Of a stretch of 64,000 bases of DNA, positions 33,951-42,895 are shown one piece after another (position 1 is the stretch's first letter; every line of letters begins with the position of its first letter). The notes under the pieces are model-generated. The model had not been told where the DNA came from and did no database searches. It was given only the letters and a program-made list of their open reading frames with translations. A program made the translations under genes and the position numbers. Origin of the DNA: DTU019 sp050949825 (GTDB lineage: Bacteria > Bacillota > Syntrophomonadia > Syntrophomonadales > Syntrophomonadaceae); the NCBI GenBank assembly GCA_050949825.1, contig JBMNGL010000006.1, positions 1 to 64,000 of the forward strand, given 5' to 3'.

Positions 33951-34514
33951 CTAACGGGATGACTTGCGAAGTGATTCGAGATAGGCCTCCATACCGGTAA
34001 TAACCTCCAGCATCATCCTTTCGACAGAAATGTTTTCCCGACCCAATCGAAAAGTGGGGCACATCAGATTATAATCAATGATCTTTTTGTGAATCAATTC
34101 CAGGCGAATGCGTTCTTCAAAATACATGGACTGCTTGCGCTTGCTAAAGCGCTCCAGGGCTTGCCGGTTGCGTTTGGAGTCAAAAAACATCAAGGCATAT
34201 TTCTTGAATTTTTCCACTTCTTCCCGGTGCTTTTCAAGATCCGCATCGATATCCTTGCCCAGTTGGATCCAGTATGGAGTGCAGTCATTGTCTTTCAATA
34301 TCTTAAAGATCATTCTCAATTCAGGCGCTTCATAAGGGTTCTCCTCAAATCGCAGCGGTTTGCCCTGTCCGGTAAGATTTTCAAATTCACCCCGTTCCTG
34401 GGCTTTCATTATCTGGTTTTCCACCAGATCAGCGGTGCTGCTCATGTAGCGCGCCAATTTGCGATTTTGCTGGGCTTTTATCTTGACCTGTTCTTCCATG
34501 GATTTGTCAGACAT
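33951..34514 (-). CDS. DUF1992 (DnaJ-C28-like) protein
   Basis: A 187-residue soluble protein with the DUF1992 signature DLVENQIMKAQERGEFENLTGQGKPL and the following PYEAPELRMIFKILKDNDCTPYWIQLGKDI. The C-terminal part is helical and charged. The family is related to the conserved region of DNAJC28 but has no J domain here. Function unknown. It overlaps the end of scpB by 8 bases. Confidence 0.85.
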   Translation of the reverse strand: MSDKSMEEQVKIKAQQNRKLARYMSSTADLVENQIMKAQERGEFENLTGQGKPLRFEENPYEAPELRMIFKILKDNDCTPYWIQLGKDIDADLEKHREEVEKFKKYALMFFDSKRNRQALERFSKRKQSMYFEERIRLELIHKKIIDYNLMCPTFRLGRENISVERMMLEVITGMEAYLESLRKSSR

Positions 34515-35031
34515 CTTTAATATCCTCCCCTAATACCGGCAGGTCTTGAAGACTGATGAGGCCAAACAGCTTTAAAAACTCGGAGGTAGTCTGATACAAT
34601 AGCGGTTTTCCGGGAACCGCCTTATGTCCGGCTTCTTCTATTAAACCCTTTTCCTGCAGCATAGCAATAATGCGATCTATCTTTACCCCGCGCACCGCCT
34701 CAATTTCAGCACGGGTAACCGGCTGTTGATAGGCTATAACCGCCAGGGTTTCCAGGGCGGCAACAGACAGCCTTTTGCGCAGCGGAGGCCGCATGCCGGC
34801 CAATAAGCCGGCAAATTCAGGCCGGGTGCACATCAGATAAGTGCCGTTTACCTCCACAATCTGTATGCCGCGTTTCTCTTGATTATACTGCAAAAGCAAT
34901 TCCTGCATAATGGGTTTCAGATCCAGCAGGCCCACATCCAGGATTTCCACCATTTCCTCCAGGGAAACCGGTTCGGCGCGGGTAAACAGTACTGCTTCTG
35001 CTGCCGCTTTGACTTCTTCACGCATTAACAT
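34507..35031 (-). CDS. scpB: Segregation and condensation protein B
   Basis: About 174 residues from the ATG at 35031 (GGTGGCGG upstream; a start inside scpA at 35052 is less likely). A pair of winged helices: EVKAAAEAVLFTRAEPVSLEEM and LSVAALETLAVIAYQQPVTRAEIEAVRGVKIDRIIAMLQEKGLI, the strong ScpB signature. ScpB binds ScpA and SMC in the chromosome-condensing complex. Confidence 0.95.
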   Translation of the reverse strand: MLMREEVKAAAEAVLFTRAEPVSLEEMVEILDVGLLDLKPIMQELLLQYNQEKRGIQIVEVNGTYLMCTRPEFAGLLAGMRPPLRKRLSVAALETLAVIAYQQPVTRAEIEAVRGVKIDRIIAMLQEKGLIEEAGHKAVPGKPLLYQTTSEFLKLFGLISLQDLPVLGEDIKDV

Positions 35032-35755
35032 TTTTAACCGCCACCTGTACATAAATTCTAATATCGGCGCAGTGGTCCGACTGCACGGCCCTGACAGTAT
35101 GCTGGCGCAGCAGTTCCAATAAAGCCAGGAAATAGGCTAAGAGTTCCCTGCGGTTTGCAGCCATCGTCGACAATTCGCTGAAAGCCATGCCCTGCCCCCG
35201 CCTTTGCAGCAGCAATTCCATAAGATGGTTCATCTTGGCATCGATATTCACATCCCCGGCCGGTATTTCCACATGATGCTGACTGCGCTTGATTTGCTCA
35301 CGCAAAGCCCGATAGGCGGACACCAGTGATTTTATGTCAGCCACCAGTTCTTCTTCAGGCTGCTCATCTCCTACTTCACGATAGAAGATTCTTTCCGTTT
35401 CCCCTTGTTCGCGTGCGGCTAGATATTGGGCCACCTGCCGGTAGCGTTTGTAGGCCAGCAGTTTCTGCACCAATTCTTCGCGGGGATCGGCACTGCTCTC
35501 TTCGGGCTCTTCCTGTTCGAGCGTTTTTTGGGGCAGCAGCAAGCGGCTCTTAAGCTGTAACAGATATGAAGCCATTATCAAAAAATCCCCCAGACGATCC
35601 AGGTCCCAATCCCCGGTAGCGGCGAGATAGGCCAGGTACTGGTCGGTTATCCTGGCAATGGGGATATCATAGATATCAAGTTGACTTTCTTCGATCATGT
35701 ACAACAGCAAGTCAAGCGGGCCGTGAAAGGCTTCCAACGCCACCATATAGGACAT
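35018..35755 (-). CDS. scpA: Segregation and condensation protein A
   Basis: A 245-residue kleisin. N-terminus FHGPLDLLLYMIEESQLDIYDIPIARITDQYL and FLIMASYLLQLKSRLLLP are the classic ScpA signature; the C-terminus (MAFSELSTMAANRRELLAYFLALLELL) is the winged helix that binds the SMC head. It overlaps scpB. Confidence 0.95.
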   Translation of the reverse strand: MSYMVALEAFHGPLDLLLYMIEESQLDIYDIPIARITDQYLAYLAATGDWDLDRLGDFLIMASYLLQLKSRLLLPQKTLEQEEPEESSADPREELVQKLLAYKRYRQVAQYLAAREQGETERIFYREVGDEQPEEELVADIKSLVSAYRALREQIKRSQHHVEIPAGDVNIDAKMNHLMELLLQRRGQGMAFSELSTMAANRRELLAYFLALLELLRQHTVRAVQSDHCADIRIYVQVAVKNVNA

Positions 35756-35774
35756 TTGGAGCAGTCCTCCTTGT

Positions 35775-36395
35775 TTAAAAAACCAGGGCGTAAAGAACCT
35801 GATACAGGAATCCGGCTACAGGCAAGAATATTTTTGACGCCAACCCGGTCATGATCAAGAGCAGCAGAATCACAACACCGTACTGTTCCAGGGCATATAT
35901 GAAACGAGTGCCAACATCGGGCAACAGCCCCGCCAATATCTTGGAGCCGTCCAGAGGCGGCAGCGGAATCAGGTTAAAAGCGGCCAGGATAATATTTATA
36001 GTCACCAGCGGTTCCAGTAATTGCAAGGCAATATCAAACCCTTCGCTGCCGTGAAACGGTATCAGCAAACGAATCAGAATCAAACCGAGCAGAGCCAGGA
36101 GCATATTCATACCCGGCCCAGCCAGGGACACCAGCATCATGCCCTGTTTGAAGGAGACGTTCTTGAAATTATTAGGATTAATCTGCACCGGTTTGGCCCA
36201 CCCAAAGTGGAAGATAAGCAGCATGAAAAAACCGACCCAATCAATATGCGGCAGCGGATTTATGGTCAAACGCCCCTGCAGCCGCGGGGTATCGTCTCCC
36301 AGCACATAGGCCACCCATCCATGCGCATACTCATGAAAGGTTATGGCAATGAGGATGGCAGGCAGAAATATCAAATAATCAGTTAGTGTATTCAT
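35775..36395 (-). CDS. Site-2 protease family (M50) membrane protein
   Basis: A 206-residue integral membrane metalloprotease. Zinc ligands are HEYAH at 21-25 and the Asp in LPPLDGSKIL near 155; the hydrophobic helices fit the compact Rip/YwhC type that commonly precedes scpA in Firmicutes. Its substrate is unknown. It overlaps the end of the CCA-enzyme gene by 17 bases. Confidence 0.92.
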   Translation of the reverse strand: MNTLTDYLIFLPAILIAITFHEYAHGWVAYVLGDDTPRLQGRLTINPLPHIDWVGFFMLLIFHFGWAKPVQINPNNFKNVSFKQGMMLVSLAGPGMNMLLALLGLILIRLLIPFHGSEGFDIALQLLEPLVTINIILAAFNLIPLPPLDGSKILAGLLPDVGTRFIYALEQYGVVILLLLIMTGLASKIFLPVAGFLYQVLYALVF

Positions 36396-39018
36396 TCCAA
36401 AATCTATCCTCCTTCAACCACTTTTTGACCATTTCCAGCTCATCCCGGTGGTCCTTGAGCACTCCATTCAGTTTCAGGTTATAAAGCTCGGCAAATATGG
36501 CGGCAAACATCGGCCCCGGAGCAATGCCCAGGTCTATTAAGGTTTGTCCATTAATACTCACCGCAACCCGTTCCTTTTGATCCAGATAGTGAACCACCTT
36601 TTCCCAGGTGGGTTCATCCTTGATACAGAGCAGCAGATACAGTATCCCTTCCCAGGTCCAGCGTTTTAGATCCGCATCGATGTCGCTGGGCCGGATATCG
36701 GGGTTGTCACGATAGGAGACGCTCAATGCCGGGGCCAGAAAGGATTCATCAATAGAACGATAGGCCGCTTTGGAAAGTGGGTAACGCGAAACCGCCAGGA
36801 GAGCAGCCTCCCGGGCAAGTGTGGACAAGAAATAAAGCAGGTAAACCAGCCAGCCTTGCACGCCGGTGATCTGGTAACGTTCTTGCCACCAGCCTATCAA
36901 TATGTTGATGCGCCGCATATCGTTCCAATCCAGGCGACCCAGATCAATCTCCGGGAAAATATAGTCCCAAACCCCGATTTCCTGCATGCGCCGCAAGGCT
37001 GACAGAGGATCTTTCTCATTTAATATTATTATAAGCTCATTAAGGATGCGTCCATAGGACAGATGGCCCAGCATGCGCCGCTCAATGGCATCCCGTGCAA
37101 AGCGCAGGGTGTCCGCTTCCATATTAAAACGGTAGCGCTGTTCAAAGCGAATCGCTCTGATAATACGGGTAGGGTCTTCCACGAAACTCAGATTGTAGAG
37201 GATGCGTATGATGCCCTCTTCAATATCCCGCCGCCCCCCGAAAAAATCAATCAAATCGCCGAAACGGCTGGGATTAAGTGCAATGGCCAGGGTGTTGATG
37301 GTAAAGTCGCGCCGGTACAGGTCTTCCTTTATAGAGGAACGCTGCACCTGGGGCAGTGCAGCCGGAAATTCGTAATACTCGGCCCGGGCGCTGGCGATGT
37401 CTATTTTGAAGCCGTCTGCCATCACCAGGACGGCGGTCTTAAAACGCTGATGCACCCTGACCCGCGCAGATAAAGCCTCCCCCAACAGGCGAGCAAATTC
37501 GGGTCCGTCTCCTTCAACCACCAAATCCACATCAAAATTAGAAACCTTGAGCAGAAGATCACGCACCAGGCCCCCTACCAAATAAACCTGAAAGGCGGCC
37601 TTATCCGCCACCTCTCCAATCTGGCGGAGAATGGTCATGAGCTGCGAAGGCAGTCGCTCCTGCATCAGGGCGAGGAGAGTTTCTTCCCTGCTGTTAACCG
37701 CTGTATATAAAACCGTATGATCTTCCGGATAATCCTCACCGTGCAGGGTGCGCAGAACATCGGTACGGGATACAATCCCCACAATGTTGGCGTCACCGTC
37801 CAGAACAGGAACACGGCCGATATCATGGCTGATCATAGCCTTTTGGATGTCGCTGACCGGGGTATCGGGCCGGGCGGTTATCACCCGGGCGGTCATAAAA
37901 CCTTTTACCGGGGCATGGCCGAGATCATGCTGGCGGGCTTTATCAACATCGCGGCGTGAAATCATCCCTACCATTTGGTTGTTATCCACTACTGGCATGC
38001 CGGTGTGCCCATAGCGCAGCATGGTCTTGCCGGCTTCTTCCATGGTTACGTACACTGAAACGGTTTTTACCGGGGATGACATTATATCTTTTGCCACCAG
38101 GGGTGACTTGGTTTTTTCCTTTAGCGACTCCAGCAAGCGGGGAATAATTTCACCGGCATCCTGGCCTTTGATACGAGCCGACGCAGCCTTGCTATGGCCT
38201 CGGCCGGCGAAAGTTTCCAGGACTTCGTTTACCGGGATATTGGCCGTACGGCTGCGGCCAATGATGTTCAGTTTTCCACCCTGGCTGGCAATAACAAAAA
38301 CGGCATCACAGTTTTCAATGGTCAATAAACGCTCGGTCACTGTCACCAGGCCCACAAATTCGTTGCTATGACAGCTGGCCAGAACGACATCATAATCCTT
38401 GATATGATAGCGCATGGTGCCATTTAACAGTTCTTGCATCAAGCGTCGTTGATTGCGGGATAGGGGTTGATCGATAAAACCGGCTACCACATTCAGGTTG
38501 GCGCCCTTTTCCAGCAAGAATGCCGCCGCCTTGAGATCGCGGGCGGTAGTAGAACTAAACAATAGGCTGCCAGTATCTTCGTAAATGCCCAGGGCCAAAA
38601 TGGTGGCATCAAAGGCGCTCAATTCAATCCCTTTATCGATGATTTCTTCCACCAGAATGGTGGTCGTGGCGCCAATTAAATGAATCTCATTTCGTTCCCC
38701 GCGCAGGTCATCAGGCATGGGGGGATGATGGTCGTATACTTTCAAATGCATGCCGGGTTGGTTGACCAGCTCGCGAAGCCGGTCCAAGCGGGCAGCATTG
38801 GCCGTATCCACCACAATCATTTTCTTTACCTCTTTATGGTTGAGGGCCGTAGGCTGGCTGATATCGATCAGATCTTTATATAACCCCATAAAGCGTTTCA
38901 CATTGGCCGACAGGGTCCCAGAAAAAACCTTCACCGCCTGGGGATGCAGCAAATTGGCGGCAACCATAGCCGCCAGGCCGTCAAAATCCAGGGCGGTATG
39001 TGAGACAATAATGTCCAT
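36379..39018 (-). CDS. cca: tRNA nucleotidyltransferase with DHH and CBS domains
   Basis: An 879-residue fusion. Residues 1-300 are a DHH/DHHA1 phosphoesterase-like module (SHTALDFDGLAAM, VYDHHPPMP, GRGHSKAASARI). About 310-430 are two CBS domains (DIMSSPVKTVSV, FMTARVITARPD). From about 450 comes the poly(A)-polymerase/CCA fold, with YLVGGLVRDLLL, DVDLVVEGDG, RRDFTINTLAI and EDPTRIIRAIRFEQRY. Such proteins act as CCA or A-adding enzymes. All intact tRNAs in this window already encode CCA, so here it would mainly repair ends. What the CBS domains sense is unknown. Confidence 0.93.
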   Translation of the reverse strand: MDIIVSHTALDFDGLAAMVAANLLHPQAVKVFSGTLSANVKRFMGLYKDLIDISQPTALNHKEVKKMIVVDTANAARLDRLRELVNQPGMHLKVYDHHPPMPDDLRGERNEIHLIGATTTILVEEIIDKGIELSAFDATILALGIYEDTGSLLFSSTTARDLKAAAFLLEKGANLNVVAGFIDQPLSRNQRRLMQELLNGTMRYHIKDYDVVLASCHSNEFVGLVTVTERLLTIENCDAVFVIASQGGKLNIIGRSRTANIPVNEVLETFAGRGHSKAASARIKGQDAGEIIPRLLESLKEKTKSPLVAKDIMSSPVKTVSVYVTMEEAGKTMLRYGHTGMPVVDNNQMVGMISRRDVDKARQHDLGHAPVKGFMTARVITARPDTPVSDIQKAMISHDIGRVPVLDGDANIVGIVSRTDVLRTLHGEDYPEDHTVLYTAVNSREETLLALMQERLPSQLMTILRQIGEVADKAAFQVYLVGGLVRDLLLKVSNFDVDLVVEGDGPEFARLLGEALSARVRVHQRFKTAVLVMADGFKIDIASARAEYYEFPAALPQVQRSSIKEDLYRRDFTINTLAIALNPSRFGDLIDFFGGRRDIEEGIIRILYNLSFVEDPTRIIRAIRFEQRYRFNMEADTLRFARDAIERRMLGHLSYGRILNELIIILNEKDPLSALRRMQEIGVWDYIFPEIDLGRLDWNDMRRINILIGWWQERYQITGVQGWLVYLLYFLSTLAREAALLAVSRYPLSKAAYRSIDESFLAPALSVSYRDNPDIRPSDIDADLKRWTWEGILYLLLCIKDEPTWEKVVHYLDQKERVAVSINGQTLIDLGIAPGPMFAAIFAELYNLKLNGVLKDHRDELEMVKKWLKEDRFWNEYTN

Positions 39019-39162
39019 GGCAACACTTTCCTTCCAAAGATATAAAGATTATATCACACCCACCCCGGGCATGCATGGAAAGCGCCACCACGAGAGGGAC
39101 GTTGGGTGGCAGGGGGAAGCAGTAGGGCGTTGGGCCAATGCCCTACTGCTTCCCGTCACACG

Positions 39163-39717
39163 CTATTGAGATAAATTATTGCTCGTGGGAGATCCGCATT
39201 CGGTGCAAAACTGACTGGAGCCCTTGTTGGCACTTCCGCAGTTAGTGCAGTACCTTTGATCCTGCCCTGTGGGCAAAGACTTGGCAGCCGGTTTGCGGGT
39301 TAGCAGGTAAATGTTTAGGACGGCCACCGCTATAAATAGTATTGTGGCTAGATAATAGGCATTCATCCAGGTGACATGTATCATGCCATCATTGCTGGGT
39401 CGGGTAACTTCATGATTGATCGCCAATTGCAAGGCGATTAAAGAAGCAAATCCTCCCAGGCCAGCTAATGCGGCCAACAGTTTACCTTTCTTCCAGAAAC
39501 TAATGACCAGCCCGATTACAGCCGCCGCCAGGGCAAACAATGCCGGAGGATAAGGATCTATATCTTCACCCTCCAGATCCGTTCCAAAAGCCAGTTCAAT
39601 GCCGCTGACCTGCCCGATTTCATGGCCTCCGCAGGACACACTCATAAATGGCAGCAAAAAACATATCAATATGATTCCAAATAATGCCGGTGAAATTATC
39701 CTATTGCTACTTTCCAT
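39163..39717 (-). CDS. Membrane protein with C-terminal zinc ribbon
   Basis: A 184-residue protein with four predicted membrane helices: the first at about 10-27, others around 60-77, 83-99 and 123-141. A C-terminal zinc ribbon reads YCTNCGSANKGSSQFCTECG. A Cys and GGHE lie after the first helix. Function unknown; this architecture recurs in the window (kinase at 54221, protein at 56983). Confidence 0.65.
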   Translation of the reverse strand: MESSNRIISPALFGIILICFLLPFMSVSCGGHEIGQVSGIELAFGTDLEGEDIDPYPPALFALAAAVIGLVISFWKKGKLLAALAGLGGFASLIALQLAINHEVTRPSNDGMIHVTWMNAYYLATILFIAVAVLNIYLLTRKPAAKSLPTGQDQRYCTNCGSANKGSSQFCTECGSPTSNNLSQ

Positions 39718-40187
39718 CCCTTTCTAACCTCCCTTAATTGCTCATCTGTCTAATCCAACTCGCAATTATGTATCAATAACTTTTCACCCCCCACTTGGCT
39801 CTAAAGGTTTATTGCAGTTTCCTTTGCATTATAGAGTCAAATCAGTACAACGCTAGCAGATTGGTTGAAACGCCCTAACGCCCTATTTAAATAAGAAATC
39901 CAATCGAATTTATGGGCTCTTTACTGCAGATACCAGACTCATATATAGCACCGCATTACCAGGTGAATTTCGACCTACCGGAACGAAACGAAACCGCTTC
40001 GGTGCAACCCCTTTCGGTTTTTTGCTGCATAAGGACACCTATTATAGAATAAAGTAATTCGATGGCGAAATAAATGATATTTCCCTGATATTGGGATGAT
40101 AAATCAAACTAACGTAGCTGCGCATAATCCGCGGTCCTTTTTACCCCAACCGATTCAATCCCTAATAGCGGATCAGGCCAGGCATTT
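39718..40187. other. Gene-free region upstream of the zinc-ribbon gene
   Basis: About 470 bp with no credible coding frame. A terminator-like hairpin on the plus strand, AAACCG (39991-39996) with CGGTTT (40015-40020) followed by TTTG, encloses an inner CTTCGG loop. No gene precedes it on that strand, so a short RNA ending near 40023 is possible but unsupported otherwise. Confidence 0.35.
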
Positions 40188-40222
40188 TAAACCGGTCAGT
40201 TAAAGCTGACCGGTATTTTTTG
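40188..40222 (-). terminator. lysA terminator
   Basis: ACCGGTCAG-TTAAAG-CTGACCGGT, a perfect 9-bp stem, is followed by TTTAAAA on the minus strand and ATTTTTT on the plus strand. It lies 60 bases beyond the lysA stop. Confidence 0.75.
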
Positions 40223-40284
40223 CAGTGAAACAGAGGGAAAATACACCTGTCTCTTTCGTTTTGACCGCTCCCATAACGTGTTTT

Positions 40285-41595
40285 CTATATCAAGTGGTCG
40301 GGAACAAGGTCGTTTCTGAGGAGATCCTGGTAGGTTTCCCGTTTGAGGATCAAGTGGGCCTGGCCGTCTTTGACCAGGAGCATGGCGGGGCGGGGGAGGC
40401 GGTTGTAGTTGCTGGACATGGCATAATTATAGGCGCCGGTGGCGAAAACAGCCAGGATGTCGCCGCTTTCGATTTGGGGCAGCCGGGCGTCCCATATCAA
40501 CATATCCCCGGACTCGCAGCATTTGCCGGCGATAGAGACGGTTTCAACGGCTTCTTGATCCGCTTTGTTGGCTATCATGGCTACATATTTGCTGTCATAC
40601 AGAGCGGGACGAGGATTATCGGCCATGCCGCCATCCACCGCCACATACTTGCGTATTCCAGGTACCTCTTTAGTGGAACCAATGGTATAAAGGGTGATCC
40701 CGGCGGGGCCTACAATAGCACGACCGGGTTCGACGATGATGCGGGGTATCTTAAGGTTATGCTGCACAGCTTTTGCCCGCACTGTTTTGACCACCGCCCG
40801 AGCCCAATCATGCGCTTGACCGGGTTCATCACCGGGGAAATAGTATATGCCGAATCCGCCGCCAATGTCCAATTCGTCAAATTCATATCCGCTAAGCTGC
40901 TTGATATCAGCCATAAACTGCATCATCAAATCAGCAGCGTGTTCAAAGGATCCCATTTCAAATATCTGTGAACCAATGTGACAGTGCAATCCCACCAGAC
41001 GCAAGGCATCGCAGCCCAGGGCCGCCTGCACCGCTTCCCGGGCCTGTCCGCCCGGCAGGGTAAAACCAAACTTGGAATCGATCTGCCCGGTTTTTATAAA
41101 TTCATGGGTGTGGGCTTCCACGCCCGGGGTAATGCGCAGGAGAATATCCTGTTTTACCTGCTGCTCCCGGCATATGGCATTTAAAAGCCGGAGCTCATAG
41201 AAGTTATCCACCACCACCCGGCCCGTTCCAGAAGCGGCCGCCATTTCCAATTCCTGCGCAGATTTGTTATTGCCGTGAAAATAAACCTTTTCCATGGGAA
41301 AGCCGGCATTAATAGCGGTAAACAATTCTCCTCCGGATACCACATCCAGCCCCAGGCCTTCTTCCGCAACAATTTTACACAGGGCGGTGCTGCACAACGC
41401 TTTACTGGCATACAGCACCATACTGTCCCCGCAAGCCTGAAAGGCATCACGGAAAGCCCGGCAATTCTCTCTAAAACCGTTTTCATCAATTACCCATAGC
41501 GGGGTTTGAAACTGCTCTACCAATTTGACAGTATCTATTCCACCTATTTCTAGATGGCCAGATGCATTTATTTTCATCGTGCCTGTAAGATGCAA
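40285..41595 (-). CDS. lysA: Diaminopimelate decarboxylase
   Basis: A 436-residue PLP enzyme that makes L-lysine from meso-diaminopimelate. The PLP lysine lies in LYASKALCSTALCKIV; other marks are GLGLDVVSGGELFTA, FHGNNKS, GGGFGIYYFPGDEP, EPGRAIVGPAG and the C-terminal KCCESGDML segment. The start is a TTG at 41595 or the ATG six codons later. No lysine riboswitch was recognised upstream. Confidence 0.95.
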   Translation of the reverse strand: MHLTGTMKINASGHLEIGGIDTVKLVEQFQTPLWVIDENGFRENCRAFRDAFQACGDSMVLYASKALCSTALCKIVAEEGLGLDVVSGGELFTAINAGFPMEKVYFHGNNKSAQELEMAAASGTGRVVVDNFYELRLLNAICREQQVKQDILLRITPGVEAHTHEFIKTGQIDSKFGFTLPGGQAREAVQAALGCDALRLVGLHCHIGSQIFEMGSFEHAADLMMQFMADIKQLSGYEFDELDIGGGFGIYYFPGDEPGQAHDWARAVVKTVRAKAVQHNLKIPRIIVEPGRAIVGPAGITLYTIGSTKEVPGIRKYVAVDGGMADNPRPALYDSKYVAMIANKADQEAVETVSIAGKCCESGDMLIWDARLPQIESGDILAVFATGAYNYAMSSNYNRLPRPAMLLVKDGQAHLILKRETYQDLLRNDLVPDHLI

Positions 41596-41724
41596 TTCTC
41601 GTCACGCTCCCCGATTACCAAAATCGTGAACATTGTAACATTATGCGAGCTTGAGGGTCAATGTTAGACCCAGGATATACATAATACATTATATATTGAA
41701 CCCCCCGCTGTAACGGGAGTGCTA

Positions 41725-41934
41725 TCACTGATCCGCAGCATGCTGGGGTGTTGTTTCAAGATAAACCGGTTCAACCAGCAGATGGACTTCCCCCTCCGTT
41801 ACTGCCATTTCTTCGACGAGATACAGGAGTCCCAGGGTTATATCTTTAGACAGGTATACCCTTCCCTGTCCTCCCTAACCCAGAGGCCACAAAATACGAT
41901 ATCGGTTAACCAGTGCCAAATTACTGTCCAACAT
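41725..41934 (-). pseudogene. Remnant of Ser/Thr protein kinase N-lobe
   Basis: Fourteen bases after the PP2C stop an ATG with a GTGGAG site opens a frame reading MLDSNLALVNRYRILWPLG, then a TAG stop, then GGQGRVYLSKDITLGLLYLV and EEMAVTEGEVHLLVEP, ending at a TGA. This is the glycine-rich loop and start of a Hanks-type kinase (RYRIL.PLG.GGQGRVYL..D). The stop replaces a residue of the loop, and the catalytic lobe is missing. It suggests that the phosphatase gene once had a linked kinase. Confidence 0.75.
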
Positions 41935-41947
41935 CAGAAATCTCCAC

Positions 41948-42895
41948 TTAAAAAGGCTTGTGCCGGTCCCTGATAAACCAGTTTCCCAACCGGTCCAGCC
42001 AGGCGGGCCGGCGCCATGCCGCCGGGCTGGGGGGTTGTACCAGCAGTACGGAAACATTATCCTGACTGCCGCGTTGCATGGCCAGTTTAACCAGGTTTTC
42101 GCAGCGTGATTGCAGGTTTTTATCGACAGTATTCCCGAGATGGGCCGCGATTTCAGCATTGCCGAACATAGCGTGATAGCCGTCCGTACACAGCATAAAC
42201 AGATCCCCCGGTTCATAATCGCCCTTTTGCATATAAACCTGTAAGAATGAATCCACTCCCAGGCAGTTCATCAGCAGGTTGCGCCGGGGATGCACCCTGG
42301 CCTCATCCCAGCTCATCAGGCCGTTTTTAACCTGCGCAGCCACCCAGGACTGGTCTTCAGTCAATTGTATTATGGCCGCATGGCATACCGCGTCATAGGT
42401 GCTATCCAGCGGCGCGGTGTCCATATCACTGCAACCCGCGTTCGCTTGTTCATTGCTCTGCCGGGCAGGTGAACGATAGCGATAAATGCGCGAATCCCCC
42501 ACATGGAATACATAATAACTGCTTTTGGATAGGATCAGGGCAGACAAGGTGGTACCAGTGGTCTGGTTATGTTCCTCCCCATATTGAACCAAACAGTGGT
42601 TGATCTGATGAAAGACGCCCGCAACCTCAGATACCAATTGTTCTGCATCGAGGTGGTATCCACGTTGATTGAACGGCCCCTCTTGCCACCATTCGCTCAT
42701 GAGGCGGATAGCCAAAGCACTGGCCAGGCTTCCACCGTAATGCCCTCCCATCCCGTCAGCAACCATGGCCAGCATCATGGGCACTCGGACATGAGGCGCA
42801 GACAGCAGCACAGCCAAATTATCCTGGTTTTCCTGGCGCACATTTCCAGTATGGGTAAACATCCCGAACCGCCAGGCCCGATTAGGTTTAGCCAT
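41948..42895 (-). CDS. PP2C-family Ser/Thr protein phosphatase
   Basis: A 315-residue PPM phosphatase. Metal-binding motifs are GNVRQENQDNLAVL at about 18-31, MVADGMGGHYGGSLAS near 65-80, VFHVGDSRIYRY, and LFMLCTDGYHAMF near 228-240. The QDN form of the first motif is common in this family. It should reverse phosphorylation by a Hanks-type kinase; the adjacent kinase is a remnant, and the full kinase lies at 54221. It overlaps the FHA gene upstream by 8 bases. Confidence 0.93.
   Translation of the reverse strand: MAKPNRAWRFGMFTHTGNVRQENQDNLAVLLSAPHVRVPMMLAMVADGMGGHYGGSLASALAIRLMSEWWQEGPFNQRGYHLDAEQLVSEVAGVFHQINHCLVQYGEEHNQTTGTTLSALILSKSSYYVFHVGDSRIYRYRSPARQSNEQANAGCSDMDTAPLDSTYDAVCHAAIIQLTEDQSWVAAQVKNGLMSWDEARVHPRRNLLMNCLGVDSFLQVYMQKGDYEPGDLFMLCTDGYHAMFGNAEIAAHLGNTVDKNLQSRCENLVKLAMQRGSQDNVSVLLVQPPSPAAWRRPAWLDRLGNWFIRDRHKPF

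Noticed and set aside
41596..41724. Lysine riboswitch upstream of lysA
   Set aside because: The leader is too short and lacks the L-box core.
41875..42216. 113-residue minus-strand frame inside the PP2C gene
   Set aside because: It is an out-of-frame shadow of the phosphatase gene.
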